Below are positions 46,101 through 53,199 of a stretch of DNA of 64,000 bases, one piece after another. The notes under the pieces are model-generated. The model worked only from the letters and a program-made list of their open reading frames with translations, did no database searches and had not been told where the DNA came from. The position numbers and the translations under genes were made by a program. Within the stretch, counting starts at the first letter, position 1, and the number at the start of each line of letters is the position of its first letter. Source of the DNA: Desmonostoc muscorum LEGE 12446 (GTDB lineage Bacteria; Cyanobacteriota; Cyanobacteriia; Cyanobacteriales; Nostocaceae); the NCBI RefSeq assembly GCF_015207005.2, contig NZ_JADEXS020000001.1, positions 186,001 through 250,000 on the forward strand. The letters run 5' to 3'.

Positions 46101-46607
46101 GAGAGAATGTGTGCGACGCGCAGCAATCGGGGCATTTATACGAGGGATGTCTAACTTTACGGCGGTTGACTCTTCACCTAATGCAACCGCCATCGCCTGA
46201 CGAGGATCGGCAAATGTAAAACCATACGAGTCGTATGACAAAGGACTACTCAAAATTTGACGCGCTTGTGTAATTTGAGAATCTTCTAAAGGATCTGTTC
46301 TTTTGAAGTGAAGTGTTTCGATATCAATCTCATACGCTCCTTTAGTGTGGTTGCAGTAATGATGATTGTTATAGAGAGCAATTGCGTGTTTAACTGACTG
46401 GTTTGTAACAAAAGTTAGCGACATCTGCCGCATATTGAAAATGGCTTGACGGGCTTGCTCTAATGTAGGTGCATTTAAAATGCTCGCCATGCCTGACATA
46501 ATTACTGGCGCGTACTCCAGTGAATTAGTATCAATAAATTCCTCCATTAAGACGCAAAGCCAGCAAATTCGGTCTACACCTTTCCAAAAATCAGGTTTGG
46601 TTCGCAT
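43194..46607 (-). CDS. DinG/XPD-like superfamily 2 helicase of the pPIWI-RE system
   Basis: 1,137 residues. Walker A is GLPGSGKTT (241-249) and the DEAH-box equivalent is FDEGD (428-431 for DEGD). C-terminal helicase motifs include LAIGRGVNIVF and QTIGRGMRNG. Between motifs I and II lie four cysteines, C353, C369, C371 and C377, in the place where XPD/DinG helicases hold a 4Fe-4S cluster. The N-terminal ~235 residues would be the family-specific Z-type region. It should unwind DNA or DNA:RNA hybrids for the pPIWI and nuclease partners. It overlaps the endonuclease gene by 17 bases. Confidence 0.85.
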   Translation of the reverse strand: MRTKPDFWKGVDRICWLCVLMEEFIDTNSLEYAPVIMSGMASILNAPTLEQARQAIFNMRQMSLTFVTNQSVKHAIALYNNHHYCNHTKGAYEIDIETLHFKRTDPLEDSQITQARQILSSPLSYDSYGFTFADPRQAMAVALGEESTAVKLDIPRINAPIAARRTHSLNRQPRGKIRIPLSELRDLAIEMDEREKQDTERRSGNWADRFERFDLMVSETGKGLRKENDVLELEDIKHLIGLPGSGKTTILVLIAIWLGLHDYKAMFVFPSIEVARQYMAELAFHQVKVGMLVGQSDETRRRHADNIAEAIATRGNGGFAYTLEQAEVFGMNCVLPAFSTADMSLWGFGYAPCNEILQGGGKQGKMKKCLCPLWTMCGRNKAPRDLLDANIWVGHVRSLDTQISPHAIQEQVRYFELIARTFDVVVFDEGDMVQSDLDGYGAATLSISGSERSIHRVILEQIHNRFARGENYRLFDRDVELYSRDLSEFGNHNTSLITTLQNMSKSRVGERYENQLLTVLRIVSELLNTLKKSSQQNDLDEPEAKLGFSKSPALTEFWEAAAYNAFYDRTGVENPQDFKADLWPRILGYNRETLEKQWKTLISHFRRYLAENLIKRRDAIVEEIAELFLKICFPDHSPTIEAEDLAKLLITVTFVIVGYQRIVPGTRTMVAEGFIRETIGGSTASSELRKFIPESILGSFSGVEYTFSKAQTTRTAAKNVQLSYITFVGAPRMLMHRFHRLLDADDGHQSPAVLITSATSFLEASPAYHINAGPHYLLKPRQSEHKPEQSIYRFKWFPDSERGDEPLKYSGAGDLQNHNLKRMVNALVRGGITKSEIYKSMRHFDVKSNIRRKAALVVNSYDQARTIKKYINDYHPEVGRHTKAIVKSLRDGEQPQDFITSAQCEALGDDENCDILIFPMLAIGRGVNIVFSKGDRKLDAAIGSIYFLTRPHPTKNDMQLLYSLAGQATQEFDSRVFSETEDLNAIATSWQQSRKDLWKTANRLLREPLMASRLGPELFKSFTANQMVAILQTIGRGMRNGCPVSVYFVDAAWAKNSAEDKPDSGRDSMLVQMRIILEECVNHPDPVIREIYQELYGAFLTPLQRIKGVKYPDELANSQDITDEEDGFNDFSTLLEM

Positions 46608-48108
46608 AAGGCATTTTCTTTAAAAAATCAATTACAGAGGAAACCGACATAATTTCTAAACTGGCGGGATCGCCCTTTTTATCTAGTGTTGAGATGAGGG
46701 TAGAAATGTAGCTTGGGTTGTCTTCGATTAAGCGATCGCTCACAGCAAGAATCCGGCGGCGATAGTGAATCAGCCCGCCAATACTGCGATTGAGACGCAA
46801 AGCCAGAGTCACGGGACTTGTGTAAGATTTAGCATCAATTCCAATTGCCCGTTCGTTAATTGCCACATCGCATAAATCCGACTCCGGGTAAAGTTCAGCA
46901 TTGAGTTTATTTTGTCGGGCTGTATCAAAAATGGCTAATTCGTCAATTGCTGGGCCTGTCCAGTAGGTAAGAATTCGCGGCTCGGCAATTCGTAAAATGT
47001 CTTTGGGATCTAGTTTTTCAGATACTTTTGGTGAGTTGTGGCCAATGCACTGGCGAATCGGACAACGCCCTTGTGAAAAAAGTTTTTTGTTGGGATGCGA
47101 TCGCATCAATGTTCCACAGTGGGCACAACGATGTGCTAATCCATCAACTAGCCAGATATCTGGCACTAAGTGGAAGAAATTTTCAACGATCATTCGCTGT
47201 AAAGGGGTCAAGTCATTTTCAACCAAGTAGTCTAATAGTTGCCGTTCTCCTATCAGAGAGTACCTGCCAAATAACTCTCGTAGCGCGGTGTAAGCTTTGT
47301 GTTGGCGACGACCGCCCAATCGTTCAGTTGCTTCGCATAACTGAGTATATAAGCGATGCTCAATCACATTATCTTCACCAAAAGCCCCGCTCAGGTTGGC
47401 AATTTCTGCACAGTCTGAAGTAGGTACTCGTAAATCTGGATCGATTAAGGTAACGCTAGAAAAGCGAAAGTCTGATTGGCTAAAAACCCCTAACTGCCAG
47501 CGATCGCAACCAAGAGAGTATCGAGCATTATCTAAAACAGTATGCACACAAGCAACGCGATCGCTTAATCCTTCTTCAATATATAGACGACCCAATTTGC
47601 ACATTGCTTGATAGAGTTCTGGTGGCAGCGTACTATCCTCTTGGCGCACAATTTCTCGACCTGGGAGAACCCGATCGTATTGGCGAAGAATTCCCTGAGC
47701 AAGTAACATCACAGCATCTTCAGCCAGATCCCTCGCTGGGCGGTGTCCTGTAGGTAAAGGCAAAGAAGTTGCTGAAATTGCAGGTAGCCATGTTGGATCG
47801 TGTCCTTGAGCCTCTGCAATAATTTGCCTCTCTAAAACATCTTCAGGAAAGGAAGGCAAAACTTGAGCGATCGCCGCAAGTGTCCAACCTTTCTTCAATA
47901 GGAGAGCAGTGGCCAAACCCTCCAAAATTTGCCGAAATCCAAATTCTTGCCCTTTCGGTTGTGATAAAAGTTGTTTTGCTCTCCACGACCGAATAGTACG
48001 GACGGCAGGTGATTCTATAGAAATTTCAAGGTGTTCAATCTGGCGTTTTAGCTCCTTTGTCAGAGCCTCCGCAGTTCCCTGCCATTCACGCACGTCTTCA
48101 AAGTACAT
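46591..48108 (-). CDS. HTH / zinc-ribbon / restriction endonuclease-fold protein of the pPIWI-RE system
   Basis: 505 residues, promoter-proximal gene of the operon. The N-terminal ~100 have a helix-turn-helix-like character (FRQILEGLATALLLKKGWTL AAIAQVL). A zinc ribbon uses C328, C331, C349 and C354. The C-terminal ~120 carry a restriction-endonuclease core, D411/D414 in YPESDLCDVAI and D425-x-K427 in GIDAKSY, the PD-(D/E)xK pattern. It would be the DNA-cleaving subunit. No Shine-Dalgarno sequence is visible before the ATG. An 11-bp inverted repeat lies 17 bases upstream. Confidence 0.82.
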   Translation of the reverse strand: MYFEDVREWQGTAEALTKELKRQIEHLEISIESPAVRTIRSWRAKQLLSQPKGQEFGFRQILEGLATALLLKKGWTLAAIAQVLPSFPEDVLERQIIAEAQGHDPTWLPAISATSLPLPTGHRPARDLAEDAVMLLAQGILRQYDRVLPGREIVRQEDSTLPPELYQAMCKLGRLYIEEGLSDRVACVHTVLDNARYSLGCDRWQLGVFSQSDFRFSSVTLIDPDLRVPTSDCAEIANLSGAFGEDNVIEHRLYTQLCEATERLGGRRQHKAYTALRELFGRYSLIGERQLLDYLVENDLTPLQRMIVENFFHLVPDIWLVDGLAHRCAHCGTLMRSHPNKKLFSQGRCPIRQCIGHNSPKVSEKLDPKDILRIAEPRILTYWTGPAIDELAIFDTARQNKLNAELYPESDLCDVAINERAIGIDAKSYTSPVTLALRLNRSIGGLIHYRRRILAVSDRLIEDNPSYISTLISTLDKKGDPASLEIMSVSSVIDFLKKMPYANQT

Positions 48109-48124
48109 GGTTAAGTAAAACTAT

Positions 48125-48160
48125 TTTACATCATTGTTTGTTTACACTAAATGATGTAAA
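48125..48160. promoter_or_regulatory. Inverted repeat upstream of the pPIWI-RE operon
   Basis: TTTACATCATT, 14 bases, AATGATGTAAA: an exact 11-bp inverted repeat beginning 17 bases upstream of the first start codon. Position and symmetry suit an operator. The HTH-containing first gene product is an obvious candidate ligand. Confidence 0.65.
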
Positions 48161-48178
48161 TAAAATTGTCAAGTTTTT

Positions 48179-48211
48179 ATTCATCAGTTTGTGCAATACA
48201 AGCTGATGAAT
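48179..48211. promoter_or_regulatory. Hairpin between divergent genes
   Basis: ATTCATCAG ... CTGATGAAT with an inner TTTGT/ACAAG pairing gives a stem of about 14 bp with one T-G pair and a GCAAT loop. It lies between the divergent pPIWI-RE and PAAR-like genes. It lacks a U tract, so a binding site or leader structure is more likely than a terminator. Confidence 0.55.
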
Positions 48212-48264
48212 GCTACGCTACAGTATCCAGGAAATTGTATCTTGATTTGTGGAGGGAATAAATT

Positions 48265-48651
48265 ATGGCTCTGCAAGTATGTTCCGGCGCAACGCTCAAG
48301 TGTAGCTTTGGTGTTGCACCAAGTTCCTTGGTAGTTCTGCCTGTCAATCGGGTATTAACTGGTACGCCAGATGCGAACATTATGGATAACAAGCCAATGG
48401 TGAATATCATGCCTTTTGGTATGTGTTCGTCTTTAGCCAATCCAACAGTTGCATCCGCCACAGCAGCTGCTTCGGGTGTATTGACGCCTATGCCTTGTAT
48501 ACCCGTGATCCCTGCCCCGTGGGCACCTGGTTCGCCTACCGTTCTGATTGCTAACATCCCAGCGCTGAATAATACATCTAAATTGATGTGTGCGTGGGCG
48601 GGTGTAATTGAGGTAGTCTATCCTGGTCAATCAACGGTATTTATTCCTTAA
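48265..48651 (+). CDS. DUF4280 PAAR-like protein
   Basis: 128 residues with the DUF4280 layout: ALQVCSGATLKCSFGVAPS, then NKPMVNIMPFGMCSSLANP, TPMPCIPVIPAPWAPG, and CAWAGVIEVVYPGQ. These proteins form PAAR-like conical tips of contractile injection machines or carry effector domains. Here the protein is bare, without a toxin extension, and no spike, tube, sheath or baseplate gene is nearby. A strong GGAGGGA ribosome site lies nine bases before the ATG. Confidence 0.85.
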   Translation: MALQVCSGATLKCSFGVAPSSLVVLPVNRVLTGTPDANIMDNKPMVNIMPFGMCSSLANPTVASATAAASGVLTPMPCIPVIPAPWAPGSPTVLIANIPALNNTSKLMCAWAGVIEVVYPGQSTVFIP

Positions 48652-48658
48652 AATAATT

Positions 48659-49459
48659 TTAGATTTTAGATTTTAGATTGACCGTGCCCGATCGCACTTC
48701 ATAAAGCGATCGCAATTTCAGAATATCCTGCCATTCTAAATCGGTAAATGGTTGGGTGACTAGTTCTATACCAAAATACTGTTTTGCCGTCTCTGTCAGT
48801 GTATCCACAATCTTGACAATCCAGCTATCCTGTTCCTGTGGGTTACAAAACGAGGTATTCCAAGGAGCCGGTTGTTCAAAGATTTCTTCAAATAAACCTT
48901 TGTCTGTAGACAAAATCATCGAGCCGTGTTGCAGAATAGTATTTTTTCCCTTGCGTTGGGCGCTACCTATGAATTTACTTCCATCGGCGGTAACTAAGTC
49001 AGCGGCTGTTGCTGTGTTGAAGCAACTGGGATTGTGAATGTAACCCCGTCCAGCAGAACCATAATCTAACTCGATACCCAAGGTTTGCCAGCCTTGAATC
49101 AAAAAGTTACAGATATTTTCATAAGTACCCCAGCTTTTTGCTGTACTAGCTGAGGTAATCAGGGCATAGGTTAAGTCCCCTTGGTGGAGAACAGCTCTAC
49201 CTCCCGTTGGCCGACGAACTACATCGAGTTCCTGTCCCTGGTAGATCAGATTATGCCACTGGGCAGGCCATTGTTTTTGCAGATGTCCCAGGGAGAGCGC
49301 GTAGGGATACCAGGTATAAAAACGCAAGGTAGGCGGATGTTGTCCCTCTTCGCATTGGTTGAACAACCAAGCATCGATGGCCATTTGTACTCCTCCTGAT
49401 GTCTGAAGCATTGGGATGAAACGCCAGGTGGATGGTGATTCGGTTGCTAGTTGTCTCAT
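48659..49459 (-). CDS. Lipoate-protein ligase A family protein
   Basis: 266 residues in the BPL_LplA_LipB family. Motifs are VRRPTGGRAVLHQGDLTYA (lipoyl/AMP pocket) and GSKFIGSAQRKGKNTILQHG with the catalytic-type Lys of DGSKF. It probably transfers lipoate or octanoate to dehydrogenase and GcvH-type domains. The C-terminal end (SGTVNLKSKI) is encoded by the TTTTAGATTTTAGATT repeat, so the terminus may be extended by it. Converges with the PAAR-like gene with only seven bases between stops. Confidence 0.88.
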   Translation of the reverse strand: MRQLATESPSTWRFIPMLQTSGGVQMAIDAWLFNQCEEGQHPPTLRFYTWYPYALSLGHLQKQWPAQWHNLIYQGQELDVVRRPTGGRAVLHQGDLTYALITSASTAKSWGTYENICNFLIQGWQTLGIELDYGSAGRGYIHNPSCFNTATAADLVTADGSKFIGSAQRKGKNTILQHGSMILSTDKGLFEEIFEQPAPWNTSFCNPQEQDSWIVKIVDTLTETAKQYFGIELVTQPFTDLEWQDILKLRSLYEVRSGTVNLKSKI

Positions 49460-49461
49460 AG

Positions 49462-49586
49462 GTTGGGGACTGGGGACTGGGGACTAGGGACTGGGGACTG
49501 GGAAAATATTCCAAAATTTGCTGTGGGTAAGAGCAGAATTCCATAATTTTTACGAGTGAAAACCCAATCCCCAATCCCCAGTCCCT
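49462..49586. repeat. Facing GGGGACT and CCCCAAT heptamer arrays
   Basis: GGGGACTGGGGACTGGGGAC followed ~60 bases later by CCAATCCCCAATCCCCAGTC. Same G-rich then C-rich arrangement as at 32880 and 36832, placed between coaBC and the ligase gene. Confidence 0.7.
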
Positions 49587-49587
49587 T

Positions 49588-50859
49588 TTACAATTCGCTG
49601 CTGAGAAAATCAAATAATTGATGCGCCATTTCTAATTTAGAACAAGGTGCGATCGCCATCTCCCGCCCTTGGATATCTAAAAATATCGCTTCATTATTAT
49701 CACTGCCAAAACCACTATCTGGCCGATCGATGGGGTTCGCAACGATCGCATCTAATTTTTTCTTCTGTAATTTTTCTAACGCTGGATTGACAATATCTCC
49801 AGTTTGTGCACCAAACCCAACTAATATCTGATGCGACTGTTTGAGTTCTGCTAATCGGGCGACGATATCGGGTACGGGTTCTAAAGGTAAAGCTTGGGGG
49901 AGCGATCGCTTGGGCAATTTTTCTGTACTATAATCTCTGGGCTTGACATCTGCCACCGCTGCTGACATGACGATGATATCAGCATTGGCTAAATATTCCA
50001 GCATAGCGTGGTGCATTTGCTCTGCACTAATGACAGGAATTGCTTGTACTCCCAATGGCACTTCCCAATTAGCTGGAGTATGCACCAGAGTGACTCTTGC
50101 TCCTCGGTGGAGTGCGGCTTGGGCTAGAGCTAATCCCATTTTACCTGTGGAAGGATTGCCAATAAATCTCACTGGGTCAAGAAACTCTCGCGTTCCCCCA
50201 GCACTGATTAAAACTCGTTTCCCGACTAAATCTCGTTTGCCTTGGGTGTGTAACAGCGATTGGATGTAAGCCAGAATTTCTGGGGGTTCTGCCATCCTAC
50301 CAGCACCAACGCGATCGCAAGCTAATAAACCTGAAGCTGTATTCATGCCATGATATCGGCTATCAATCAATAGCTGTTGCCAATTTCGCTGCACCGATAG
50401 TTGTTCCCACATATCCGTATTCATCGCTGGTGCTAACAGCACTGGACAAGTAGAAGCCAGCACGGTGTTTGTGAGTAAATTATCAGCCATACCGTAGGCT
50501 AATTTTGCTAAGGTATTAGCCGTTAAGGGGGCAATTACGATCGCATCTGCCCATTCACCCAACTCAATATGCAACGGGCGAGAGTGAGTTGCTTGCCAAA
50601 AATTATCATCTGTGTATGCTTGATGGCGAGATAGGGTTGCGACAGTCAAAGGTGTGATAAATTCTTGTGCCGAACGGGTGAGGATGACTCGCACTTCCAC
50701 ACCAGTTTTAAACAGCGTCGAAATCAGTTCACAGACTTTATAGGCGGCGATACCGCCACCTATAGCAACTAAAACCCTGTTCAATTTTGGATTTTGGATT
50801 TTGGATTTTGGATTTAAGGGAGATTGCATTGGTACTTTCGGATTAAGCAAGTGATACAT
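49588..50859 (-). CDS. coaBC: Bifunctional CoaBC (phosphopantothenoylcysteine decarboxylase / phosphopantothenate-cysteine ligase)
   Basis: 423 residues. The N-terminal flavoprotein domain has [14 protein letters not shown], the active-site His in [20 protein letters not shown] and a substrate-flap Cys (LLACDRVG). The C-terminal ligase has [21 protein letters not shown] and the K-containing [11 protein letters not shown]. It converts 4'-phosphopantothenate plus cysteine to 4'-phosphopantetheine in CoA synthesis. The first ~25 residues are non-homologous, and part ([11 protein letters not shown]) comes from a dispersed TTTGGATTTTGGATT repeat. Internal ATG 50829 is an alternative start. Confidence 0.95.
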   Translation of the reverse strand: MYHLLNPKVPMQSPLNPKSKIQNPKLNRVLVAIGGGIAAYKVCELISTLFKTGVEVRVILTRSAQEFITPLTVATLSRHQAYTDDNFWQATHSRPLHIELGEWADAIVIAPLTANTLAKLAYGMADNLLTNTVLASTCPVLLAPAMNTDMWEQLSVQRNWQQLLIDSRYHGMNTASGLLACDRVGAGRMAEPPEILAYIQSLLHTQGKRDLVGKRVLISAGGTREFLDPVRFIGNPSTGKMGLALAQAALHRGARVTLVHTPANWEVPLGVQAIPVISAEQMHHAMLEYLANADIIVMSAAVADVKPRDYSTEKLPKRSLPQALPLEPVPDIVARLAELKQSHQILVGFGAQTGDIVNPALEKLQKKKLDAIVANPIDRPDSGFGSDNNEAIFLDIQGREMAIAPCSKLEMAHQLFDFLSSEL

Positions 50860-50929
50860 TAACCCTGATAATCTTTGATTTTAGCCAGTTGACCCCAATC
50901 TAAAATCTAAAATCTAAAATCTAAAATTC

Positions 50930-51142
50930 CTACGCTTCATCATAGGGTTCCAAGTCCAACAGATAAATGTAGGGTTCTACTAACTCTGGACGCTGAAATG
51001 CGATCGCTCGTAGTAGATGCCAATCATTTAAACCCTCAAAAGCATTACTGTAATTATCCAGCTCCAGACGTGTAGCTAGTTCTTCGACTTCTGCCGCAGT
51101 CATGGCAGCAATTTCTTTCTTGGAAATGCTTAGAGTTGTCAT
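50930..51142 (-). CDS. DUF2555 protein
   Basis: 70 residues from the ATG at 51142, chosen because GGGAGGGG lies ten bases upstream. The sequence (ISKKEIAAMTAAEVEELATR, YSNAFEGLNDWHLLRAIAFQ, VEPYIYLLDLEPYDEA) fits the cyanobacterial DUF2555 family of small soluble proteins. It sits directly upstream of coaBC on the same strand, with a ~70-base gap holding another TTTAGATTTTAGATT repeat. Function unknown. Confidence 0.85.
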   Translation of the reverse strand: MTTLSISKKEIAAMTAAEVEELATRLELDNYSNAFEGLNDWHLLRAIAFQRPELVEPYIYLLDLEPYDEA

Positions 51143-51296
51143 AATGCTTGCCCCTCCCTTATGCAGCATTCGCCTTCAGCATGGGTTAAGTTGCGCCGAA
51201 CGCAGCCACCCAATATATATTACTCATTAGAGGTCATTGATTTCGTGAAATTTTTCCGCATTTATACCAGAATTTATAAAAAATTCGTAATCTTGA

Positions 51297-51917
51297 CTAA
51301 GCAATTGTGTTCACAACGAAGTTCCGTAGCACCTCTATCGTTTGTGGATCTATTTCATGCCCCGTGTCAAATTCATGATACTCTACTGCCACTCCCAGAG
51401 ACTCTATAGTTTCTCGTGCCTTCCAGGCAGCTTGTAGTGGAACAACTTCGTCATATCTACCGTGGGTAATTACAGTTGGCGAAATCGTACCTTTAGCTGC
51501 TGTGACTGCATCAGGATGTAAATACCCACTCATGACAACTAAACCTGCTAGGGGCAATTTCGATCCTACATCTAAAGTCATAGCCCCACCTTGAGAAAAC
51601 CCACTTAAAATAGTCCGTGACAAAGGCACGCCAGTACTGCCTTCTAAAGATTGCAACAAGTCTATTAGCAGTTGCCGACCTTCTGCCAACCCTTCATACA
51701 TATTCTCCACCCTCAAGTCGTACCATGCCCTCCCTACAGGGGAATAGGGATAAGGAAAAGGTGCATTGGGTAATACAAACTGGTAATTAGGTAAGTTGAT
51801 AAAAGGCAACAAAGATGCTACATCTTCGGCATTAGCACCCCAACCATGCAAAGTGACAATTAAACCTGCCGGCGGTTGAGAATTGGCTGTGGGAATGTTA
51901 ATAAATTGTAAAGACAG
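51297..51917 (-). CDS. Carboxylesterase / phospholipase-type alpha/beta hydrolase, non-canonical CTG start
   Basis: The hydrolase fold needs the strand before HGWGAN: in frame upstream lies SLQFINIPTANSQPPAGLIV with no ATG, GTG or TTG before it. A CTG at 51917 has a perfect AGGAG seven bases upstream, so I start there (206 residues, the usual family length). The first conventional start is the TTG at 51851, which would delete strand one. The nucleophile elbow is GFSQGG, with the catalytic Asp in YDEVVP and His in TGHEI. It hydrolyses short acyl esters. CTG use, or an ATG-to-CTG mutation, lowers expected expression. Confidence 0.85.
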   Translation of the reverse strand: MSLQFINIPTANSQPPAGLIVTLHGWGANAEDVASLLPFINLPNYQFVLPNAPFPYPYSPVGRAWYDLRVENMYEGLAEGRQLLIDLLQSLEGSTGVPLSRTILSGFSQGGAMTLDVGSKLPLAGLVVMSGYLHPDAVTAAKGTISPTVITHGRYDEVVPLQAAWKARETIESLGVAVEYHEFDTGHEIDPQTIEVLRNFVVNTIA

Positions 51918-52185
51918 AGGTTTACTCCTAAAATATGACTCTTTTAGTAGATTTTATCTAAAATACATCTCCATAAATTAATTCTGCCTTATCCGAAATC
52001 CTTGTAGAGACGTAGCAGTGCTATGTCTCTATTTATTCTGATTCCTGAATTCTGAATTGGTGAATTGTTGTTTTTAATTTTTTGAGAAATGTTCTTGCTT
52101 AGTAGCACAAGTTAATGGTAAAGATTGAGAATACCAAGATTATTGCAAAAACTTCCTGGTAAGAATTAAGGTGGAGGACTGGAGA

Positions 52186-53196
52186 TTGAAAACTTTACCA
52201 TTGATGAAACTTTCAGCTGGAGCTCTGGCTTTAATGCTTGGCTGGGGAATCGGGATGGCTGTAGACGCCCAAACAAAAACGCTGGTAATCTATTCAGGTA
52301 GAGAGCAAAAACTGATTGGGCCTTTAATCGAAAAAGCTAAAAAAGACTTGAATAAAGATATTCAAGTACGTTATGGCGATACTGCGGAATTAGCGATCGC
52401 TCTTTTAGAAGAAGGCAAAAATAGCCGTGCAGACTTGTTTTTTGCTCAAGACGCTGGTGCTTTAGGCACTTTAGAGAAAAAACAACTCACACTACCAATT
52501 GCCCCGAAATTGCTGAACAAAGTTGACACTCGCTTTCGTTCTGCCAAAGGGCATTGGGTCGGAATTTCCGGACGCGCGCGTGTAATTGACTACAACACCA
52601 AGCTAGTCAAACAAAGCGAATTACCGTCATCAATTTCGCAGTTAACACAACCAAAATGGCGCGGTAAAGTCGGCTGGGCACCAACTAACGGTTCATTTCA
52701 GTCATTTGTCACCGCCATGCGAGTTTTAGATGGAGACCAAAAGACATTACAATGGCTCAAAGCGATGAAAGCCAATGGTGTCAAAGATTACGGTAAAAAT
52801 TCCGCGATCGTTGAAGCTTTGGGACGGGGAGAAATTCATCTTGGTTTAGTGAACAATTACTACTTGTATCGCTTCAAAAAAGATAATGCTAACTTCCCTG
52901 TTGCTCATCACTACACGAAAAAAGATGCAGGATCAATAATTAATGTGGCAGGGGTAGCAATTACAAGCACAACTGACCAAAAAGCTGATGTCGAAGCTTT
53001 GATTGATTACCTGCTCAAACAGAGTTCACAAAATTACTTTGCTCAAGAAACTAACGAATATCCTTTAGTAAAAGGAATTTCAGCACCATCAAAACAAGTG
53101 CCAATTAGCAAACTCAATCCGCCTAATGTGAGCTTAACAGACTTAGATGACTTACCCGGAACATTGAATTTATTACAACAGGCAGGAGTTTTGTAG
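52186..53196 (+). CDS. Ferric-iron-type ABC transporter substrate-binding protein (FutA/IdiA/FbpA-like)
   Basis: A signal peptide (LMKLSAGALALMLGWGIGMA) precedes a class II periplasmic binding protein: KTLVIYSGREQKLIGPLIEK, ADLFFAQDAGALGTLEK, and the twin-Tyr iron motif region GLVNNYYLYRF. I prefer the TTG at 52186, which has GGAGGA seven bases upstream; GTG 52171 and ATG 52204 are alternatives. First gene of a three-gene set: permease starts three bases after its stop and the ATPase follows. It should bind Fe3+ in the periplasm. Confidence 0.88.
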   Translation: MKTLPLMKLSAGALALMLGWGIGMAVDAQTKTLVIYSGREQKLIGPLIEKAKKDLNKDIQVRYGDTAELAIALLEEGKNSRADLFFAQDAGALGTLEKKQLTLPIAPKLLNKVDTRFRSAKGHWVGISGRARVIDYNTKLVKQSELPSSISQLTQPKWRGKVGWAPTNGSFQSFVTAMRVLDGDQKTLQWLKAMKANGVKDYGKNSAIVEALGRGEIHLGLVNNYYLYRFKKDNANFPVAHHYTKKDAGSIINVAGVAITSTTDQKADVEALIDYLLKQSSQNYFAQETNEYPLVKGISAPSKQVPISKLNPPNVSLTDLDDLPGTLNLLQQAGVL

Positions 53197-53199
53197 GAA

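Noticed and set aside
39951..48108. Type I restriction or ordinary DEAD-helicase defence operon
   Set aside because: No methyltransferase or specificity subunit; the large C-terminal protein fits pPIWI-RE better than HsdR/HsdS.
52080..52170. Fur box upstream of the iron ABC genes
   Set aside because: The region is AT-rich and has weak matches only; no convincing 19-bp palindrome was seen.
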